From: Bacillota bacterium
Lineage (GTDB): Bacteria > Bacillota > Clostridia > Lachnospirales > CAG-274
Length of the DNA: 64,000 nucleotides
Assembly (NCBI GenBank): GCA_017444985.1
Contig: JAFSVK010000003.1
Span: forward strand, 1-64,000
Direction: 5' to 3'
Made by a program: the position numbers and the translations under genes
The notes under the pieces: model-generated
The model's input: the letters and a program-made list of their open reading frames with translations, nothing else
Database searches by the model: none
What the model was told of the DNA's origin: nothing
In this document: piece after piece, positions 45,294-53,968 of the stretch
Layout of the letters: each line of letters starts with the position of its first letter
Position numbering within the stretch: position 1 is the stretch's first letter

Positions 45294-45854
45294 ATGAGCG
45301 ATAAAACCATAAATATAACCACCCCCATTTCAAGAGAGACCGCAAGAAGCCTTAAAGCGGGGGACAGCGTAAGCATAAGCGGCGTTATTTACACCGCAAG
45401 AGATGCCGCCCACAAAAGGATGCTTGAAAACTTGGAAAAGGGCATCCCCCTTCCCGTGGAGCTTAAAGATCAAACCATATACTTTGCAGGTCCCTCCCCC
45501 GCAAAGCCCGGGGAGCCTATAGGCTCCGTAGGTCCTACCACAAGCTACAGAATGGATGCCTACTCTCCAAAGACCATAGAGCTTGGACTTACCTGTATGA
45601 TAGGAAAGGGTGCCAGAAACAATGATGTTATAGAGGCTATGAAAATGTACGGTGCCGTATACATAGGTGCCGTGGGAGGTGCGGGTGCCCTTATAAGCGG
45701 CTGTGTAAAAAAGGCGGAGGTAGTAGCCTATCCCGACCTGGGCTCCGAGGCAATACACAGGCTGGAGGTGGAAAACTTCCCCGGTATAGTCATTATAGAC
45801 TCGGAGGGCACGAACCTTTATGAAACAGAGCCTCCCAAATATATCCAAGCTTAA
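45294..45854 (+). CDS. ttdB: Fumarate hydratase class I, beta subunit
   Basis: 186 residues from ATG 45294, with GAGG upstream; the frame opens earlier but lacks a good start. Family motifs: SGVIYTARDAAHKRM (about 28-42), YFAGPSPAKPGEPIGSVGPT (about 63-82) and IGKGARNNDV (about 104-113). With the alpha subunit at 41970 it forms the class I fumarase. A repeat element begins 5 bases after its stop. Having a membrane protein gene between the subunits is unusual. Confidence 0.92.
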   Translation: MSDKTINITTPISRETARSLKAGDSVSISGVIYTARDAAHKRMLENLEKGIPLPVELKDQTIYFAGPSPAKPGEPIGSVGPTTSYRMDAYSPKTIELGLTCMIGKGARNNDVIEAMKMYGAVYIGAVGGAGALISGCVKKAEVVAYPDLGSEAIHRLEVENFPGIVIIDSEGTNLYETEPPKYIQA

Positions 45855-45858
45855 AGAA

Positions 45859-45994
45859 ACCTCTGAAAAGTCATAAATCGTAAAATCGGCTAAGTTGCAA
45901 AGGTTGATCGTCAATGTCTCTCACCAATGCTCTGCATTGGTGAGAGCCGTTTTCCGCTCCTTGAACAAGAAGCTTAATTTTACTTTTCAGAGCT
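45859..45994. repeat. MITE-like palindromic repeat, copy 2 (diverged)
   Basis: Same layout as the 150-bp repeats at 1 and 50731 but shorter and diverged. The terminal arms are CCTCTGAAAAGT and ACTTTTCAGAG: the A-to-G change on the left is matched by T-to-C on the right, so pairing is kept. The inner hairpin is longer here, CTCTCACCAATGC with GCATTGGTGAGAG. It lies between the fumarase beta stop and the promoter of the metal ABC operon. Confidence 0.82.
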
Positions 45995-45998
45995 CCCC

Positions 45999-46027
45999 TT
46001 GACAAATCTCCTACCTTATAATATAAT
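45999..46027 (+). promoter_or_regulatory. Consensus promoter of the metal ABC transporter operon
   Basis: TTGACA (45999-46004) and TATAAT (46022-46027) are exactly 17 bp apart, directly after the repeat element. AAAGGAG precedes the ATG at 46068. No clear Zur box was seen. Confidence 0.85.
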
Positions 46028-46067
46028 CTTTTTCGATTTTCAAGAGATCCAAAGGAGAAAATTTATA

Positions 46068-46910
46068 ATGAACAGAAGAATATATGCCCTCTGTCTTGCC
46101 CTTGTTTGCCTTTTAAGCGGCTGTAAGGGGGTAAAGGAAGACAAAAAAGGTCTTGTGATATATACAAGCTTTTATGCTCCATACGATTTGACAAAAACCA
46201 TTTGCGGCGATAAGGCAGAGGTTTACAATATGGTACCTGCAGGCACGGAACCCCACGACTGGGAGCCTACTTCAAAAGATATGCTCTCCCTTAACTCTGC
46301 GGATGTGGTTTTCTATAACGGTTTAGGTATGGAAGGCTGGATAGATAAAGCAAAGGAAAATACCAAAGCCGATTTTGTGTGTTTATCTTCCTTTATAGGA
46401 AAAGAAAAGGAGGATCCCCACATTTGGCTCTCCCCCGTAAATGCCGTTAAGATGTCTGAGATCATAACCGATACTCTCTCGGAAAAAGACAGTGAGAACG
46501 CCTCCTACTACAAGGAAAACTTTGAAAAATTCAAAACCGAAGCCTTGGCACTTACGGAGGAGTATAAACCTCTTATAGCTCAAAAGGAAAAGAAGCAGAT
46601 AGTGGTCTCCCATGCAGCCTATTCCTATCTGTGCGACGATTTCGGCCTTGAACAGTTGGCTGTAGAGGGTATGAGTGCGGAAAGCGAACCCTCCCCTTCC
46701 AAAATGAAGGATATTATAAACTTTGTAAAAGAAAACGATGTAAAATACATATACTACGAAGAAAGTGTTTCTCCCAAAGTAGCGGAGGTACTTTCCGAAG
46801 AAGCGGGTACAGAGCTTTTACCCCTCAACAGCTTTGAAAACAGCGAAGAAGGCAAAAGCTACACCACCGTAATGAAAGAAAACCTTGAAAACGTACTAAA
46901 AGGATTATAA
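46068..46910 (+). CDS. znuA: Zinc/manganese ABC transporter substrate-binding lipoprotein
   Basis: 280 residues from ATG 46068 (AAAGGAG upstream). A lipoprotein signal with lipobox LLSGC ends near residue 17. Cluster 9 (ZnuA/TroA) metal-ligand motifs are GTEPHDWEPTS (about 61-71), EDPHIWLSP (about 115-123) and VVSHAAYSYL (about 181-190), plus an acidic ligand region near the C-terminus. There is no His-rich loop. Zinc is more likely than manganese, but sequence alone does not decide. It is followed by the ATPase gene after one base. Confidence 0.9.
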   Translation: MNRRIYALCLALVCLLSGCKGVKEDKKGLVIYTSFYAPYDLTKTICGDKAEVYNMVPAGTEPHDWEPTSKDMLSLNSADVVFYNGLGMEGWIDKAKENTKADFVCLSSFIGKEKEDPHIWLSPVNAVKMSEIITDTLSEKDSENASYYKENFEKFKTEALALTEEYKPLIAQKEKKQIVVSHAAYSYLCDDFGLEQLAVEGMSAESEPSPSKMKDIINFVKENDVKYIYYEESVSPKVAEVLSEEAGTELLPLNSFENSEEGKSYTTVMKENLENVLKGL

Positions 46911-46911
46911 C

Positions 46912-47643
46912 ATGAGCATACTTTCGGTAAAGGATCTTTCCTTTGACTACCCCGACAAAAGCATATTGCACAGACTTACCTTCAGCATAGACAAGGGAGA
47001 TTTTCTCTGTATAGCAGGTACCAACGGCACGGGAAAAAGCACCCTTTTAAAGCTTATACTAAACATTCTGCGCCCTCTTGAGGGCAGTATAAGCCTTTTG
47101 GGAAAGTCATCGGTAAACTTTTCGGAGTATGACAAAATAGCCTATGTTTCCCAAAAAGCCACTTCCTTTAACAGGGATTTCCCCGCAACGGTGGAGGAGA
47201 TAGTATCTTTGGGGCTGTATAAGAAAAACTCTTTTTTCAAAAGAGAAAGCAAGAAAGAAAGAGAGCAAAAAATAGACGAGGTCCTGAAAAAAGTAGGACT
47301 TACGGAGTATAAGAAGAAGAAAGTGGGTCTTTTGTCGGGAGGACAACAACAGAGGGTATTTATAGCAAAAGCCCTTATATCCCAACCCGAGATCATATTT
47401 TTGGATGAGCCTACGGTAGGTATAGATGTAAGTGCGGTAGACTCTATATGTTGCCTTTTGGGCGATCTGAACAAAGCGGGTCTTACCATTGTGATGGTAA
47501 CTCACGACATATCCTCGGTACTTTACCACTCCACCAAAATACTCATACTAAACGAAGCAGGCGGAGGCAAACTTATGGACAGCGAAAAATTCAACTCAAA
47601 GCCTATATTTGCCCACTTCTCTCACGGAGGTCACAATGCTTGA
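46912..47643 (+). CDS. znuC: Zinc/manganese ABC transporter ATPase
   Basis: 243 residues: Walker A GTNGTGKST (about 36-44), Q-loop YVSQKATSF, signature LSGGQQQRVFIAKAL (about 142-156), Walker B IIFLDEPTVG (about 163-172) and the switch His in VTHDISS. It energises metal uptake with the permease encoded next. Its end overlaps the permease start by 8 bases. Confidence 0.93.
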   Translation: MSILSVKDLSFDYPDKSILHRLTFSIDKGDFLCIAGTNGTGKSTLLKLILNILRPLEGSISLLGKSSVNFSEYDKIAYVSQKATSFNRDFPATVEEIVSLGLYKKNSFFKRESKKEREQKIDEVLKKVGLTEYKKKKVGLLSGGQQQRVFIAKALISQPEIIFLDEPTVGIDVSAVDSICCLLGDLNKAGLTIVMVTHDISSVLYHSTKILILNEAGGGKLMDSEKFNSKPIFAHFSHGGHNA

Positions 47644-48433
47644 AATATTTACCATGCCCTTTATGCAAAGGGCTATTGTTGTGGCAATATGTATATCTGT
47701 TATAACACCCCTTATAGGTAACACTATAGTACTTAAAAGGCTTTCCGCCATAGGCGATGCCCTTTCTCACTCGGGTCTTGCGGGGGTAGCTATAGGTCTT
47801 TGCTTCGGTTTTAACCCCATTATGACCGCCGTGGTATTTTCCATAATATCCGCTCTTATAATAGAATATATACGAAGCCGTTTTTCAAACTACTCGGAAA
47901 TGGCTACAGCTGTGGTGCTAAGCTTCGGTGTAGGCATAGCTGCGGTATTTTCGGGATTTATAAAAAATGCCGCCTCTTTCGGTTCCTTCCTCTTCGGCTC
48001 TATAGTAGCCATATCACAGACGGAGCTTATAACGGTGGTGATACTTGCAATATTCGTACTTGCCATACTTCTCTTCCTATACAGAGAGCTTTTATACACC
48101 GCCTTTGACGAGGAAAGTGCTCAACTTTCGGGGGTGCCCGTAAGGAGCGTGAACCTGATATTCACCATACTTACAGCCATAGTGGTTTCCATAGCCGCAA
48201 GAACGGTGGGAGCCTTGGTGATATCCTCCCTTATGGTCATACCCGTAGCCTGTGCCATGCTGGTATCCAAAAGCTACAAACAAAATATGATATTTTCCGT
48301 GGTGTTTGCCCTTTTGTTTACAATAAGCGGCTTGGGCGTTACCGCCTTCTACGACCTTAAACCCGGAGGCACCATAGTTCTTATAGGTATAGCAGTACTT
48401 ATACTTTTGATATTTGTCAGAAAAAAGGAGTAA
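47636..48433 (+). CDS. znuB: Zinc/manganese ABC transporter permease
   Basis: 265 residues from ATG 47636, preceded by CGGAGG. It has eight or nine membrane helices. The ABC-3 family hallmarks are visible as [20 protein letters not shown] (about 33-52) and the [17 protein letters not shown] stretch (about 190-206). It forms the membrane channel of the 46068-48433 operon. prfC starts 2 bases after its stop. Confidence 0.93.
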   Translation: MLEIFTMPFMQRAIVVAICISVITPLIGNTIVLKRLSAIGDALSHSGLAGVAIGLCFGFNPIMTAVVFSIISALIIEYIRSRFSNYSEMATAVVLSFGVGIAAVFSGFIKNAASFGSFLFGSIVAISQTELITVVILAIFVLAILLFLYRELLYTAFDEESAQLSGVPVRSVNLIFTILTAIVVSIAARTVGALVISSLMVIPVACAMLVSKSYKQNMIFSVVFALLFTISGLGVTAFYDLKPGGTIVLIGIAVLILLIFVRKKE

Positions 48434-48435
48434 AT

Positions 48436-50025
48436 ATGAGTCCAGATATAAAAGAAATAGAAAAAAGAAGGATATTCGGTATAATATCCCACCCCGATGC
48501 AGGTAAGACCACCCTTACCGAAAAACTTCTCCTTCACGGAGGCGCCATACATCAGGCAGGTACCGTAAAGGCAAAAAAGGGTAACTATGCAAAATCCGAC
48601 TGGATGGAAATAGAAAAGCAAAGAGGTATCTCCGTTACAAGCTCCGTAATGCAGTTTGAGTACGAGGGAAAGACCGTATCCATAATGGATACCCCGGGCC
48701 ACAACGACTTTGGCGAGGACACCTACAGAATACTTACAAGCGTAGACTCTGCGGTGATGGTAATAGATGCCGCAAAGGGCGTGGAAGCACAGACGGAAAA
48801 GCTTTTTAAAGTATGCTCCATGAGGGGTATACCCATATTTACATTTATGAATAAGCTTGACAGAGATTCTATGGAGCCTCTATCCCTTCTCGAAGAGCTG
48901 GAAAGTGCCTTGGGACTTCCTTCCGTGGCAGTAACTTGGCCTATAGGTAACGGTGCCTATTTTGAGGGCGTATACGACAGACTTAAAAACAAGGTCTACC
49001 TCTACAAAGAAAAGAGGACTATAGACTTGGGAGAAGAGGGCGTATTCGGAGCCGAGCTTGAAGATGTTCTCTTCCCCGATAACCTTACGGCTCTGAGAGA
49101 CGAAACCGAACTTCTTGACGGTGCGGGAAATGAATTTGACATTGACCTTATATCAAAAGGCAAACTTTCCCCCGTGTTTTTCGGTACCGCCTTGGGGGAT
49201 TTCGGTGTAACGGAATTTCTTGAACACTTCCTTGAACTTTCCCCCTCCCCCGGCCCCAGAAAGACCTTAGACGGCTTTGTGGAGCCTACCGACCCCTTCT
49301 TCTCGGGCTTTATATTTAAAATACAAGCCAATATGAACCCCGCCCACAGAGACAGGTTGGCATTTTTAAGAATATGCTCGGGTACCTTTGAGAGAGGTAT
49401 GAGCGTTACACTTTCAAGAACGGGAAAACAAATGAAACTCAATCAGTCCACACAGCTTATGGCAAATGAAAGAGAAACGGTGGACACCGCAGTAGCGGGA
49501 GATGTTATAGGTATATACGATACGGGAAACTACCAAATAGGCGATACATTAACAACAGCTCCCAAAAAGTTTTTCTTTGAACCTCTCCCCACCTTCCCTC
49601 CCGAACTTTTTATGAGGGTTCGCCCCGTAGATACCATGAGGGCAAAGCACTTTCAAAAGGGTGTGGAACAGTTGGCTCAGGAGGGTGCCATACAGGTGTA
49701 TACCAACAAGTACAACGAAGTCGTGCTTGGAGCCGTGGGACAGCTGCAGTTTGAAGTTTTCGAATACAGACTTATGAATGAGTACAACTCCTCCGTAAGA
49801 ATGGAAGAAATGAATTTTTCCGTTGCAAGATGGGTGAAAAACAGAAGCGAAGAGGAGCTTTTACCCTTTGAGTCCTCAAGATGCGCCCTTGTTTTTGACA
49901 GATTTAAAAGACCTATATTGCTCTTTACAAACAACTACGCCTTAAACACTTTCAAAGACAAGAACCCCGACATAGAACTTGTGGAAGCTCTTTCCGTAAA
50001 CGAAAGCCTTGGAGAAGATAAATGA
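48436..50025 (+). CDS. prfC: Peptide chain release factor 3
   Basis: 529 residues. A GTPase that recycles RF1/RF2 from the ribosome after termination. G1 [15 protein letters not shown] (about 19-33), G2 RGISVTSS (about 63-70), G3 [13 protein letters not shown] (about 85-97) and G4 NKLDRD (about 139-144), followed by domain II and an RF3 C-terminal domain. The length is standard. It follows the metal transporter genes without a gap and overlaps the next gene by 4 bases. Confidence 0.96.
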   Translation: MSPDIKEIEKRRIFGIISHPDAGKTTLTEKLLLHGGAIHQAGTVKAKKGNYAKSDWMEIEKQRGISVTSSVMQFEYEGKTVSIMDTPGHNDFGEDTYRILTSVDSAVMVIDAAKGVEAQTEKLFKVCSMRGIPIFTFMNKLDRDSMEPLSLLEELESALGLPSVAVTWPIGNGAYFEGVYDRLKNKVYLYKEKRTIDLGEEGVFGAELEDVLFPDNLTALRDETELLDGAGNEFDIDLISKGKLSPVFFGTALGDFGVTEFLEHFLELSPSPGPRKTLDGFVEPTDPFFSGFIFKIQANMNPAHRDRLAFLRICSGTFERGMSVTLSRTGKQMKLNQSTQLMANERETVDTAVAGDVIGIYDTGNYQIGDTLTTAPKKFFFEPLPTFPPELFMRVRPVDTMRAKHFQKGVEQLAQEGAIQVYTNKYNEVVLGAVGQLQFEVFEYRLMNEYNSSVRMEEMNFSVARWVKNRSEEELLPFESSRCALVFDRFKRPILLFTNNYALNTFKDKNPDIELVEALSVNESLGEDK

Positions 50026-50522
50026 ACGAAATAGTACAAAACCTTATAGCCTATTTTAACGGTGTCAACAAGGACCTTGTGGCATTCTTTATATCTATGC
50101 TTCCTCTACTGGAACTGCGTGGAGGCCTTATAGCAGCAAGCATACTCGATATACCCTACATAAAGGCTCTTTTGATATGTGTAGCTGGAAATATAATACC
50201 CATACCCTTCATACTCCTTTTTATCACAAAGATATTCGACATCCTAAAGAAAACCAAGCTTTTAAAGCCTATGGTGGAAAAGATGGAAAAGAAGGCTTTG
50301 GGTAAAAAAGACCAAATAGAAAAATACGAATTTTTGGGGCTTCTTCTTTTCGTAGGCATCCCCCTCCCCGGTACGGGTGCCTGGACAGGCTCCCTACTTG
50401 CCGCTCTTCTCGGCATCAAACTTAAAAAAAGCATCCCCGCAGTGCTTCTTGGCATCTGTCTTGCAGCTTTTATAATGAGTATAGTAAGCTATTTCATACC
50501 TATGCTTATAGGCATAAAATAA
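50022..50522 (+). CDS. Small multidrug export family membrane protein
   Basis: 166 residues, about four or five membrane helices, matching the COG2426 / Sm_multidrug_ex family. Key stretches are [16 protein letters not shown] (about 24-39), [13 protein letters not shown] (about 53-65) and [20 protein letters not shown] (about 111-130). The paired re-entrant-like PLPGTGAW motif recalls DedA-type proteins. The transport substrate is unproven. It is last in the operon and is followed by a terminator. Confidence 0.85.
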   Translation: MNEIVQNLIAYFNGVNKDLVAFFISMLPLLELRGGLIAASILDIPYIKALLICVAGNIIPIPFILLFITKIFDILKKTKLLKPMVEKMEKKALGKKDQIEKYEFLGLLLFVGIPLPGTGAWTGSLLAALLGIKLKKSIPAVLLGICLAAFIMSIVSYFIPMLIGIK

Positions 50523-50528
50523 GATCTG

Positions 50529-50554
50529 ACCCCCGATGTTGTTCGGGGGTTTTT
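50529..50554 (+). terminator. Intrinsic terminator
   Basis: ACCCCCGA (50529-50536) pairs with TTCGGGGGT (50542-50550) around a 6-base loop, followed by a T-run. It ends the metal transporter-prfC operon. Between here and the repeat at 50731 there is only AT-rich sequence with a TATAAT-like box at 50672-50677. Confidence 0.9.
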
Positions 50555-50730
50555 ACTTTGTAGAGAGTATGTTTTTTACGATGCATTCCGACATTATAAA
50601 AATTACATTCAAGAACAAGAAATTCTGTAATAGAAGAAGTAATTAGGTTGTTTTTTGATATATAAATATGCTATAATATATCTAACAGTCGTTTAAAATA
50701 CCACAAAAAGCAACAGGAAGTCTAAAGGGC

Positions 50731-50883
50731 GCCTCTAAAAAGTCATAAATCGTAAAATTGGCTATCTTGCAAAGGTTAGTCGTCAATGTCTCTCACCAAT
50801 GCTCTACATTGGCTTCGAGCCATTTCCCGGTCCTCGAACAAGCTATCTCAATTTTACTTCAATAGCACTTTTTAGAGGTACCC
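50731..50883. repeat. MITE-like palindromic repeat, copy 3
   Basis: Nearly identical to copy 1 (2 differences in 153 bases), with the same terminal inverted repeats CCTCTAAAAAGT and ACTTTTTAGAGG. Such similarity 50 kb away suggests recent movement or conversion. It lies in the gap before the rRNA methyltransferase gene. Confidence 0.85.
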
Positions 50884-50909
50884 TAAAAAAGCTATGGTAC
50901 AATTTGTAG

Positions 50910-50931
50910 GGAACGACCCGTGTGTCGTTCC
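50910..50931 (+). other. Perfect 8-bp hairpin upstream of the methyltransferase gene
   Basis: GGAACGAC (50910-50917) pairs with GTCGTTCC (50924-50931) around CCGTGT, followed a few bases on by TTTTT (50936-50940). It could be a small terminator or leader element, or the remains of another small repeat. Confidence 0.5.
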
Positions 50932-50982
50932 GCTGTTTTTGACGGCAAAAATATAAAGGTTGTTATAGAGGTTAAATATAAT

Positions 50983-52344
50983 ATGGCAAAAATATATAAA
51001 GATGAAATTATAGAAATAAAAGATATAAAGTTTCCCAACAAGGGAGTAGGGGAGTTTAACGGGGAAAAGGTAGCCGTTAAAAACACCGTGCCCGGTCAAA
51101 AGGTAAGGGTAGATATAAAAAGAAAAAAGGGAAAGTACGAAGGCAGGCTTATAAACATAGAAGAAAAAGCCGATTATGAAATATCCTCCACTTGCCCCGG
51201 CTTTGGCGTATGCGGTGGCTGTACCTATAAAAATTTGGAGTACAAAAAAGAACTGGAATTTAAAGAAAAAGTAGTTTTAGACCTGCTTAAAAACGGGGGC
51301 ATCACCGACTTTGAGTATGTGGGCATAAGACCCTCTCCCATACAAAAAGGCTACAGAAACAAAATGGAGTTTTCCTTCGGAGATAACGGTCTTGAGGGTG
51401 AGCTTTGTTTGGGTATGAAAAAGAGAAACAGCAATTATGAGGTTGTAAATGCCCATAAATGTGAGCTTATAAGCACAGACATACAGAAAATACTTTCCTG
51501 TGTGCTGGACTATTTTAAAGACAGCAATGAAAAATTTTACCACAAAATGCGACACACGGGCACACTGCGTAATCTCCTTATAAGAAGCGGATATTACAGC
51601 GGTGACATAAATGTAAATATAGTCACCACCTCCCTTTTGGAGACCCCTCTTGAACCTTTAAAGGATCTACTTCTTTCTCTTACATTAAAGGGACAGATCA
51701 CGGGCATTTCCCACATTATAAACGACGGTGTGGCGGATGTGGTAAGAGCCGACACCGTTGACCTGCTTTACGGCAGTGAGTATGTAGATGAAAAATGCTT
51801 AGGCCTTGACTTTAAAATATCTACCTTCTCCTTCTTCCAAACAAACACCCCGGGGGCGGAAGTACTCTACTCCACAGTAAGGGATTTTGCGGGAAAAAGC
51901 GAAAACAAAATAATTTACGACCTTTACTGTGGCACGGGTACCATCACCCAACTTTTAAGCCCAAATGCCAAAAAGGTAGTGGGTATAGAAATAGTGGAAG
52001 AGGCTGTGGAGGCTGCAAAAATAAATGCAAAGCTAAATAATATCTCAAATTGCACCTTCCTCTGCGGAGATGTTCTTAAAACCATAGATGAACTTCAAGA
52101 AAAGGCAGACACCATAATACTCGACCCTCCGAGAGAAGGCGTACACCCCAAAGCCGTAGGCAAGATAGCCTCCTTCGGTGCCCAAAATATAGTATACGTA
52201 AGCTGCAAAGCCTCATCCCTAACAAAGGACCTTACCGCATTTGCGGAATACGGCTACAAAACCCAAAAGATATGCCTTGTAGATATGTTCCCCGGGACAT
52301 ATCATGTCGAGACGGTAGTTTTGATGTCACGGGTCAGGGATTAA
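50983..52344 (+). CDS. rlmD: 23S rRNA (uracil-5-)-methyltransferase, RlmD/RumA type
   Basis: 453 residues from ATG 50983. A TRAM-like N-terminal domain (about 1-65) is followed by the iron-sulfur motif CPGFGVCGGCTYKN (about 71-84, with a fourth Cys later). The SAM-binding domain has DLYCGTGTITQLL (about 314-326), EIVEEAVEAAK, ILDPPREGVHP (about 384-394) and the catalytic Cys in VYVSCKASSL (about 406-415). It methylates U1939 and/or U747 of 23S rRNA. Position specificity is not decided by sequence. It is transcribed alone, and the backbone-like codon use ends with this gene. Confidence 0.92.
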   Translation: MAKIYKDEIIEIKDIKFPNKGVGEFNGEKVAVKNTVPGQKVRVDIKRKKGKYEGRLINIEEKADYEISSTCPGFGVCGGCTYKNLEYKKELEFKEKVVLDLLKNGGITDFEYVGIRPSPIQKGYRNKMEFSFGDNGLEGELCLGMKKRNSNYEVVNAHKCELISTDIQKILSCVLDYFKDSNEKFYHKMRHTGTLRNLLIRSGYYSGDINVNIVTTSLLETPLEPLKDLLLSLTLKGQITGISHIINDGVADVVRADTVDLLYGSEYVDEKCLGLDFKISTFSFFQTNTPGAEVLYSTVRDFAGKSENKIIYDLYCGTGTITQLLSPNAKKVVGIEIVEEAVEAAKINAKLNNISNCTFLCGDVLKTIDELQEKADTIILDPPREGVHPKAVGKIASFGAQNIVYVSCKASSLTKDLTAFAEYGYKTQKICLVDMFPGTYHVETVVLMSRVRD

Positions 52345-52369
52345 AAAGTACATAAGATGCCTTAAAATC

Positions 52370-52419
52370 AAGGGATTCCGTGAATATTGCCATAAGCGGC
52401 AGCATTGCCGGAGTCCCTT
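52370..52419 (+). terminator. Likely terminator hairpin after the methyltransferase gene
   Basis: AAGGGATTCCG (52370-52380) pairs with CGGAGTCCCTT (52409-52419), with one G-T pair, then a short CTTTA tail. The loop (28 bases) can fold on itself. The weak T-run keeps confidence moderate. Confidence 0.5.
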
Positions 52420-52464
52420 CTTTATGCCCTATGACAACAGTTGCAAACACTGGTTTTTCGGGGT

Positions 52465-52556
52465 GTGTAACAAGAGAACTGCTTTTTGCCCTTGGCGTAA
52501 CAAGGGAACTACTGTTTTTTGAAGGTTCGGAGGGTGTGTAACAAGGGAACTACTGT
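52465..52556 (+). repeat. Three short direct repeats at the island edge
   Basis: GTGTAACAAGAGAACTGC (52465-52482), GCGTAACAAGGGAACTACTG (52495-52514) and GTGTAACAAGGGAACTACTG (52536-52555). The spacings are unequal (30 and 41 bases) and the unit is imperfect. It marks the change from backbone to accessory DNA. The 52345-52659 gap holds no gene. Confidence 0.65.
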
Positions 52557-52586
52557 AACAATAGATATTCTTTTGAACGAACAAAA

Positions 52587-52618
52587 CCATTGACTTTATT
52601 CGCTCAATGGTATAAAAT
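52587..52618 (+). promoter_or_regulatory. Promoter with operator-like inverted repeat for the restriction operon
   Basis: TTGACT (52590-52595) and TAAAAT (52613-52618, or TATAAA at 52611) form the promoter. CCATTGA (52587-52593) and TCAATGG (52604-52610) make a perfect 7-bp inverted repeat across the -35 and spacer. This is a natural site for autoregulation by the HTH protein encoded at 52660. Confidence 0.6.
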
Positions 52619-52659
52619 AGATACAGTGACAACTTTGAATGTGAAAGAATAGGTGGACT

Positions 52660-52866
52660 ATGGAATATTTAACTATACAAGAAGTCGCTGAAAAATGGGG
52701 TATCACAAGCCGGAGGATACAAGTGTTATGCTCCGAAGGAAGACTCCCTGGTGCAAAGAAGTTTGGGCGTCAATGGGCAATTCCTGCAGATTTGGAAAAG
52801 CCGGAAGATGCAAGAATTAAAAGCGGAAAATATGTGAAAGCGGGTAATCAGGATGGCGAACAGTAA
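52660..52866 (+). CDS. Small helix-turn-helix (excisionase-type) DNA-binding protein
   Basis: 68 residues: YLTIQEVAEKWGITSRRIQV (about 3-22), then LCSEGRLPGAKKFGRQWAIP (about 23-42), is a winged-helix HTH_17/AlpA-like domain, followed by a short charged tail. The family includes excisionases and small regulators. Being first in the operon, it may act as the control protein of the downstream restriction-modification genes. It overlaps the methyltransferase gene by 14 bases. Confidence 0.8.
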   Translation: MEYLTIQEVAEKWGITSRRIQVLCSEGRLPGAKKFGRQWAIPADLEKPEDARIKSGKYVKAGNQDGEQ

Positions 52867-53968
52867 ATTTAAAATCTTTTCATTCTTTTCGGGTACGGGT
52901 TTTCTTGACCTTGGATTTGAAATGAATGGATTTGATATAGAGTTTGTTAATGAGTTTCACCCGGCATTTATGAATGCTTATAAATACTCAAGAGAGCAGA
53001 TGGGACTTCGCAAACCAAAATACGGATATTTCAATGGCGATATTAACGATTTCTTATCGGACCGCAAGGAAGAGTTGAATGGGTGGATGAGCGATGCAAG
53101 AGCCGATGGAAGTCTCGTAGGATTCATCGGTGGTCCTCCCTGCCCGGATTTTTCCATAGCAGGAAAACAGAAAGGAAAAGATGGAGAAAATGGCAAACTG
53201 TCTCTAAGCTACATCAATTTAATAATATCTATGAAACCTGACTTCTTCCTGTTCGAGAATGTTAAGGGACTTTGGAGGACAAAAAGGCATCGTGAGTTTT
53301 TTGATGAACTTAAAAAGAAATTAAACGATGCTGGGTACATCACAACCGAAAGGCTCACCAATGCCTTAGAGTATGGCGCTCCTCAAGATAGAGATCGTAT
53401 CCTTATGTTTGGGATTCATGAGGATGTGCTTACAAGTAGATACTCGGGGAAAACCATAAACGATTTCCCTTGGGGAAAATATCGGACTCACAACTTAGAA
53501 GAAATAAAAGAAATGCCTTGGCCAAAGGCGGAGCCGTATGAGGAAGGTAGTGAAACGGAGTGCCCTGATGGTATTCCAGAAAGTATGACGGTTGAATACT
53601 GGTTCCGTAAAAACGATGTGGAACATCATCCGAATGCAAATGATTATTTCACACCGAAAGCAGGCAAGGCAAAGATGGAAATAATCGCTGAAGGCGATGA
53701 TAGTAAAAAATCCTATAAGCGGCTACACCGTTGGAGATATTCACCGACAGTGGCTTACGGGAATAATGAAGTCCATTTGCATCCTTACAAAACGAGACGC
53801 CTGTCAGCAGCGGAGGCGCTTTCGTTACAAACACTCCCGAAAGAATTTGTATTGCCACCTGAAATGACATTGACTGATAAGTTTAAGACTATAGGGAATG
53901 GAGTGCCCTTCATCCTTTCAAGCGGAATAGCAAAAACGATACATGATTTTTTGGAGGTTGACGAATGA
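52853..53968 (+). CDS. DNA (cytosine-5-)-methyltransferase of a LlaJI-like system
   Basis: 371 residues. C5-MTase motifs in order: I FSFFSGTGFLDLGF (about 8-21), IV with the catalytic Cys GGPPCPDFS (about 93-101), VI FENVKG (about 134-139), VIII APQDRDRILMFG (about 177-188), and X near the C-terminus (TIGNGVPF). It methylates host DNA to protect it from the partner nuclease. It overlaps the HTH gene before and the McrB-like gene after (ATGA, 4 bases). The recognition site cannot be read from the sequence. Confidence 0.93.
   Translation: MANSKFKIFSFFSGTGFLDLGFEMNGFDIEFVNEFHPAFMNAYKYSREQMGLRKPKYGYFNGDINDFLSDRKEELNGWMSDARADGSLVGFIGGPPCPDFSIAGKQKGKDGENGKLSLSYINLIISMKPDFFLFENVKGLWRTKRHREFFDELKKKLNDAGYITTERLTNALEYGAPQDRDRILMFGIHEDVLTSRYSGKTINDFPWGKYRTHNLEEIKEMPWPKAEPYEEGSETECPDGIPESMTVEYWFRKNDVEHHPNANDYFTPKAGKAKMEIIAEGDDSKKSYKRLHRWRYSPTVAYGNNEVHLHPYKTRRLSAAEALSLQTLPKEFVLPPEMTLTDKFKTIGNGVPFILSSGIAKTIHDFLEVDE

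Noticed and set aside
52465-52556. Possible CRISPR array
   Set aside because: Only three imperfect units, spacers of unequal length (12 and 21 bases), no cas genes in the window.
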